Assembly (NCBI RefSeq): GCF_900142075.1 | Contig: NZ_FQZO01000003.1 | Location: 248,001 to 312,000, forward strand | Direction of reading: 5' to 3' | DNA length: 64,000 bases | From: Clostridium amylolyticum | Lineage (GTDB): Bacteria; Bacillota; Clostridia; Clostridiales; Clostridiaceae | Shown: one piece after another, positions 61,871 through 64,000 of the stretch | How the letters are laid out: every line of letters begins with the position of its first letter | Position numbering within the stretch: position 1 is the first letter of the stretch | Program-made: the position numbers and the translations under genes | The notes under the pieces: model-generated | Told to the model about the DNA's origin: nothing | What the model saw: only the letters and a program-made list of their open reading frames with translations | Database searches by the model: none

Positions 61871-63198
61871 GGATTTGGGAATGGCTAAGGCCAGGGATTA
61901 AGATTAAAAGATGGATATTGTTTGCTTTTTTAGGGATACTGCTTATTGCTTTTGGGGTTAATGAATTAGTGACTAGAAAGTTTTATAGCTTGAATTACAA
62001 ACTCTTTTGGGCATTTTTAAATATCGCAGGTTTTTTTATTCTATATGTATCCGTTACTGAAGGGATGAAATCCATAATAGCTCTTATAAATAAAGGATAT
62101 TTAAAGGTATCCCTTGATAATGAGAAAATTGAAAGCTTAATTTACGAAAAAAGGCTATTGGTAAAAGGCCCTAAGATAGTGGTAATAGGCGGAGGTACAG
62201 GGCTCTCCACCATGTTAAGAGGTTTAAAGTATTATACCTCCAACATTACAGCAATTGTTACCGTGGCAGATGATGGTGGAGGATCAGGAGATCTTAGAGA
62301 GGATCTTGGAATGCTGGCGCCAGGAGACATAAGAAACTGCATATTAGCCTTAGCTGACACAGAGCCTCTTATGGATGAACTTTTGCAATACAGGTTTAAA
62401 GATGGAAGGCTTAAGAATCAAAGCTTTGGAAATCTATTTTTGGCGGCCATGGATGGTATATCAGATAACTTTGAGGATGCTGTACAAAAAATGAGTTCCG
62501 TTTTAGCGGTAACAGGAAAGGTTCTTCCCGTTACTTTAGATGATATGAAGCTTAAAGCGCAATTTAAAAATGGAAATATAGTAGAAGGTGAATCCAATAT
62601 ACCTGAGGAAACTATAGTCCAAAAAACCAGTATTGAAAGAATTATGATAGATCCTGAAAATGCAAAGGCTCTTCCAGATGCCTTGGAAGCTTTATATGAT
62701 GCTGATGCCATAATTATGGGGCCTGGGAGTCTGTACACATCTGTGCTTCCTAATCTTTTAGTTAAGGACATAGCCTATGCTATTAAGAAGAGTAAGGCAT
62801 TAAGGATATATGTTTCTAATATAATGACTCAGCCGGGAGAAACAGATGGTTTTACTGCATCAGATCACGTAAAGACCATTTACTCTCACGTGGGCCATGG
62901 CATAATAGATTATGTAGTGGCTAATGTTGAACCTATAGAAGATGATCTAAAGGAAAAGTATTTAAAAGAAAACTCTAAGCTGGTAGAGTTTGATAGAAAA
63001 GAATTAGATAAGCTAGGGGTTACCCCTATAGAAGCCAATCTTATAGAGGTTAAGAAGGGCCTTATAAGGCATGATGCAGATTATCTTGCCAGGGTTTTAG
63101 CGGAGACAATAATGGAAAGAAAACTTTTATATGATAGAAAAAGGATATTGGAATATATGTATCTTTCAGATAGAATAAAAAATTCGAAGAATAACTAA
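61867..63198 (+). CDS. yvcK: Gluconeogenesis factor / YvcK family protein with N-terminal membrane segments
   Basis: Protein of 443 residues. The conserved CofD-like core starts near residue 105 with VVIGGGTGLSTMLRGLKYYT, then VTVADDGGGSGDLREDLGML, GDIRNCILALAD and MGPGSLYTSVLPNLLVKDIA. YvcK binds UDP-GlcNAc and supports wall synthesis and growth on gluconeogenic carbon. The first 85 residues hold two transmembrane segments (about 18-35 and 50-68), an extension seen in clostridial members but absent from Bacillus YvcK. It sits between rapZ and whiA. Confidence 0.93.
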   Translation: MRIWEWLRPGIKIKRWILFAFLGILLIAFGVNELVTRKFYSLNYKLFWAFLNIAGFFILYVSVTEGMKSIIALINKGYLKVSLDNEKIESLIYEKRLLVKGPKIVVIGGGTGLSTMLRGLKYYTSNITAIVTVADDGGGSGDLREDLGMLAPGDIRNCILALADTEPLMDELLQYRFKDGRLKNQSFGNLFLAAMDGISDNFEDAVQKMSSVLAVTGKVLPVTLDDMKLKAQFKNGNIVEGESNIPEETIVQKTSIERIMIDPENAKALPDALEALYDADAIIMGPGSLYTSVLPNLLVKDIAYAIKKSKALRIYVSNIMTQPGETDGFTASDHVKTIYSHVGHGIIDYVVANVEPIEDDLKEKYLKENSKLVEFDRKELDKLGVTPIEANLIEVKKGLIRHDADYLARVLAETIMERKLLYDRKRILEYMYLSDRIKNSKNN

Positions 63199-63211
63199 GG
63201 AAGGGGAGCCT

Positions 63212-64000
63212 ATGTCATTTTCATCTAATGTTAAAGGAGAAATATGCAGATATACCGATCTTACTAAAGAAGAAGCATTAGCAGAACTTTCAGCTATTAT
63301 GAAAGTCAGCGGTACCATTTCTTTTAGTGAGAGGTCTTTAAATTTTAGAATTACCACGGAAAATCCCGCTAGTGCAAGACTTGCATTTACTTTATTAAAA
63401 GAACATTTTAAAATTCATGCAAAGCTTATGGTGAAGAAAAGCAATTCCTTAAAAAAGAACAATTTGTATATGGTTATGGTTACTGAAGAAATGGGTGTAA
63501 GGGAACTACTAAAGGAAACAGGGATTCTTAGGGATGATGAAGATATCTTATCTTTAGATTATAGGATAGATAGGAGTTTACTTCTTACAGAACAATGTAA
63601 AAGGACATATATAAGAGGTGCTTTTATTGGTGGAGGTAGTATAAGTAATCCTGAAAAGACTTATCACCTAGAATTTGTAACCCATAATTTAGAGTATGCT
63701 GAGGATTTAAGCGCGCTTATAAATGAATTTGGATTAAACTCTAAGGTTATACAAAGAAAAAGCAGCTTTATAGTATACCTTAAGGAAGGGGAGCAGATAG
63801 TTGACCTTTTGAACATCATAGGTGCACATGCTTCTCTATTAGAATTAGAAAACATTCGAATAATGAAAGAGATGAGAAATAATGTAAACCGCTTGGTGAA
63901 TTGTGAAACAGCAAATTTAAGTAAAACTGTGAATGCTGCTGTTCGTCAGGTGGAAAGCATAAAGCTTATACAAAGAGAAATAGGATTAGCGAGGCTTCCT
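63212..64000 (+). CDS. whiA: DNA-binding protein WhiA (cut by the end of the window)
   Basis: The first 263 residues are present: MSFSSNVKGEICRYTDLTKE, an N-terminal LAGLIDADG-like fold with RTYIRGAFIGGGSISNPEKT and YHLEFVTHN, and the start of the C-terminal DNA-binding domain (NCETANLSKTVNAAVRQVES). The frame is open to base 64000. WhiA controls sporulation genes in Streptomyces and division and chromosome segregation in Bacillus. ATG 63212 follows AGGGGAG and lies 13 bases after yvcK. The last helix-turn-helix part lies outside the window. Confidence 0.93.
   Translation, partial: MSFSSNVKGEICRYTDLTKEEALAELSAIMKVSGTISFSERSLNFRITTENPASARLAFTLLKEHFKIHAKLMVKKSNSLKKNNLYMVMVTEEMGVRELLKETGILRDDEDILSLDYRIDRSLLLTEQCKRTYIRGAFIGGGSISNPEKTYHLEFVTHNLEYAEDLSALINEFGLNSKVIQRKSSFIVYLKEGEQIVDLLNIIGAHASLLELENIRIMKEMRNNVNRLVNCETANLSKTVNAAVRQVESIKLIQREIGLARLP

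Overview
The window is a stretch of chromosome from a low-GC, spore-forming anaerobic Firmicute, most likely Clostridium sensu stricto. The evidence is the very AT-rich codon use, the strong GGAGG-type ribosome binding sites, frequent TTG/GTG starts, a class-F-type flavodiiron oxygen/NO reductase, a gerS-like/alr pair, Spo0A-type boxes, and the conserved clostridial order ftsE-ftsX-ctp-PDZ-uvrB-uvrA ... uvrC-murB ... rapZ-yvcK-whiA. I see no rRNA, tRNA, CRISPR array, prophage or transposase gene.

Layout. 1-6 kb: a membrane methyltransferase, a GH3-like acyl-adenylating protein, a large membrane GGDEF/HD-GYP protein and an Ig-like anchored protein. 6-13 kb: galU, a LicC/PntC-like cytidylyltransferase with a three-gene 2-aminoethylphosphonate-type ABC importer, and an LCP ligase, together pointing to envelope polymer synthesis and decoration. 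12.8-19 kb: a chemoreceptor, a short SSB, the flavodiiron-rubredoxin-reductase fusion and a small membrane protein. 19-29 kb: the main accessory region. It has a PAS-PAS-GGDEF-EAL protein and a cysteine-motif GGDEF protein, followed by a tightly coupled four-gene operon (TIM-barrel glycosidase-like protein, receiver/degenerate-GGDEF/receiver protein, HEAT-repeat membrane protein, processive GT2 polysaccharide synthase). This looks like a c-di-GMP- or phosphorelay-controlled exopolysaccharide system. 29-36 kb: a TetR regulator and a radical SAM gene sharing an operator-like sequence, then a MoxR/DUF58/DUF4129-like operon and genes of unknown function, one of them behind Spo0A-type boxes. 36-43 kb: acpS, nnr, gerS-like, alr, mazEF and two tandem YitT proteins. 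43-64 kb: conserved division, repair and wall genes (ftsEX, ctp, MinJ-like, uvrBA, FHA-SEDS-PBP, uvrC, murB, hisC-like, rapZ, yvcK, whiA cut by the window end).

The most unusual non-coding feature is a family of five dispersed elements of about 200 bp (near 29.1, 31.6, 41.2, 47.7 and 60.6 kb). They have AT-rich inverted termini around a GAATGAAGGA / TCCTTCATTC core, and most hold four consecutive hairpins. Arm sequences differ between copies while pairing is kept, and two copies are inverted relative to the other three. Other notable signals are an apparent AUA start codon for uvrC, a LexA-type box before uvrB, a two-hairpin element at 35.27-35.41 kb, and a promoter followed by a perfect 22-bp hairpin at 29.0-29.1 kb. 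All functional calls come from reading the sequence; no database search was run.
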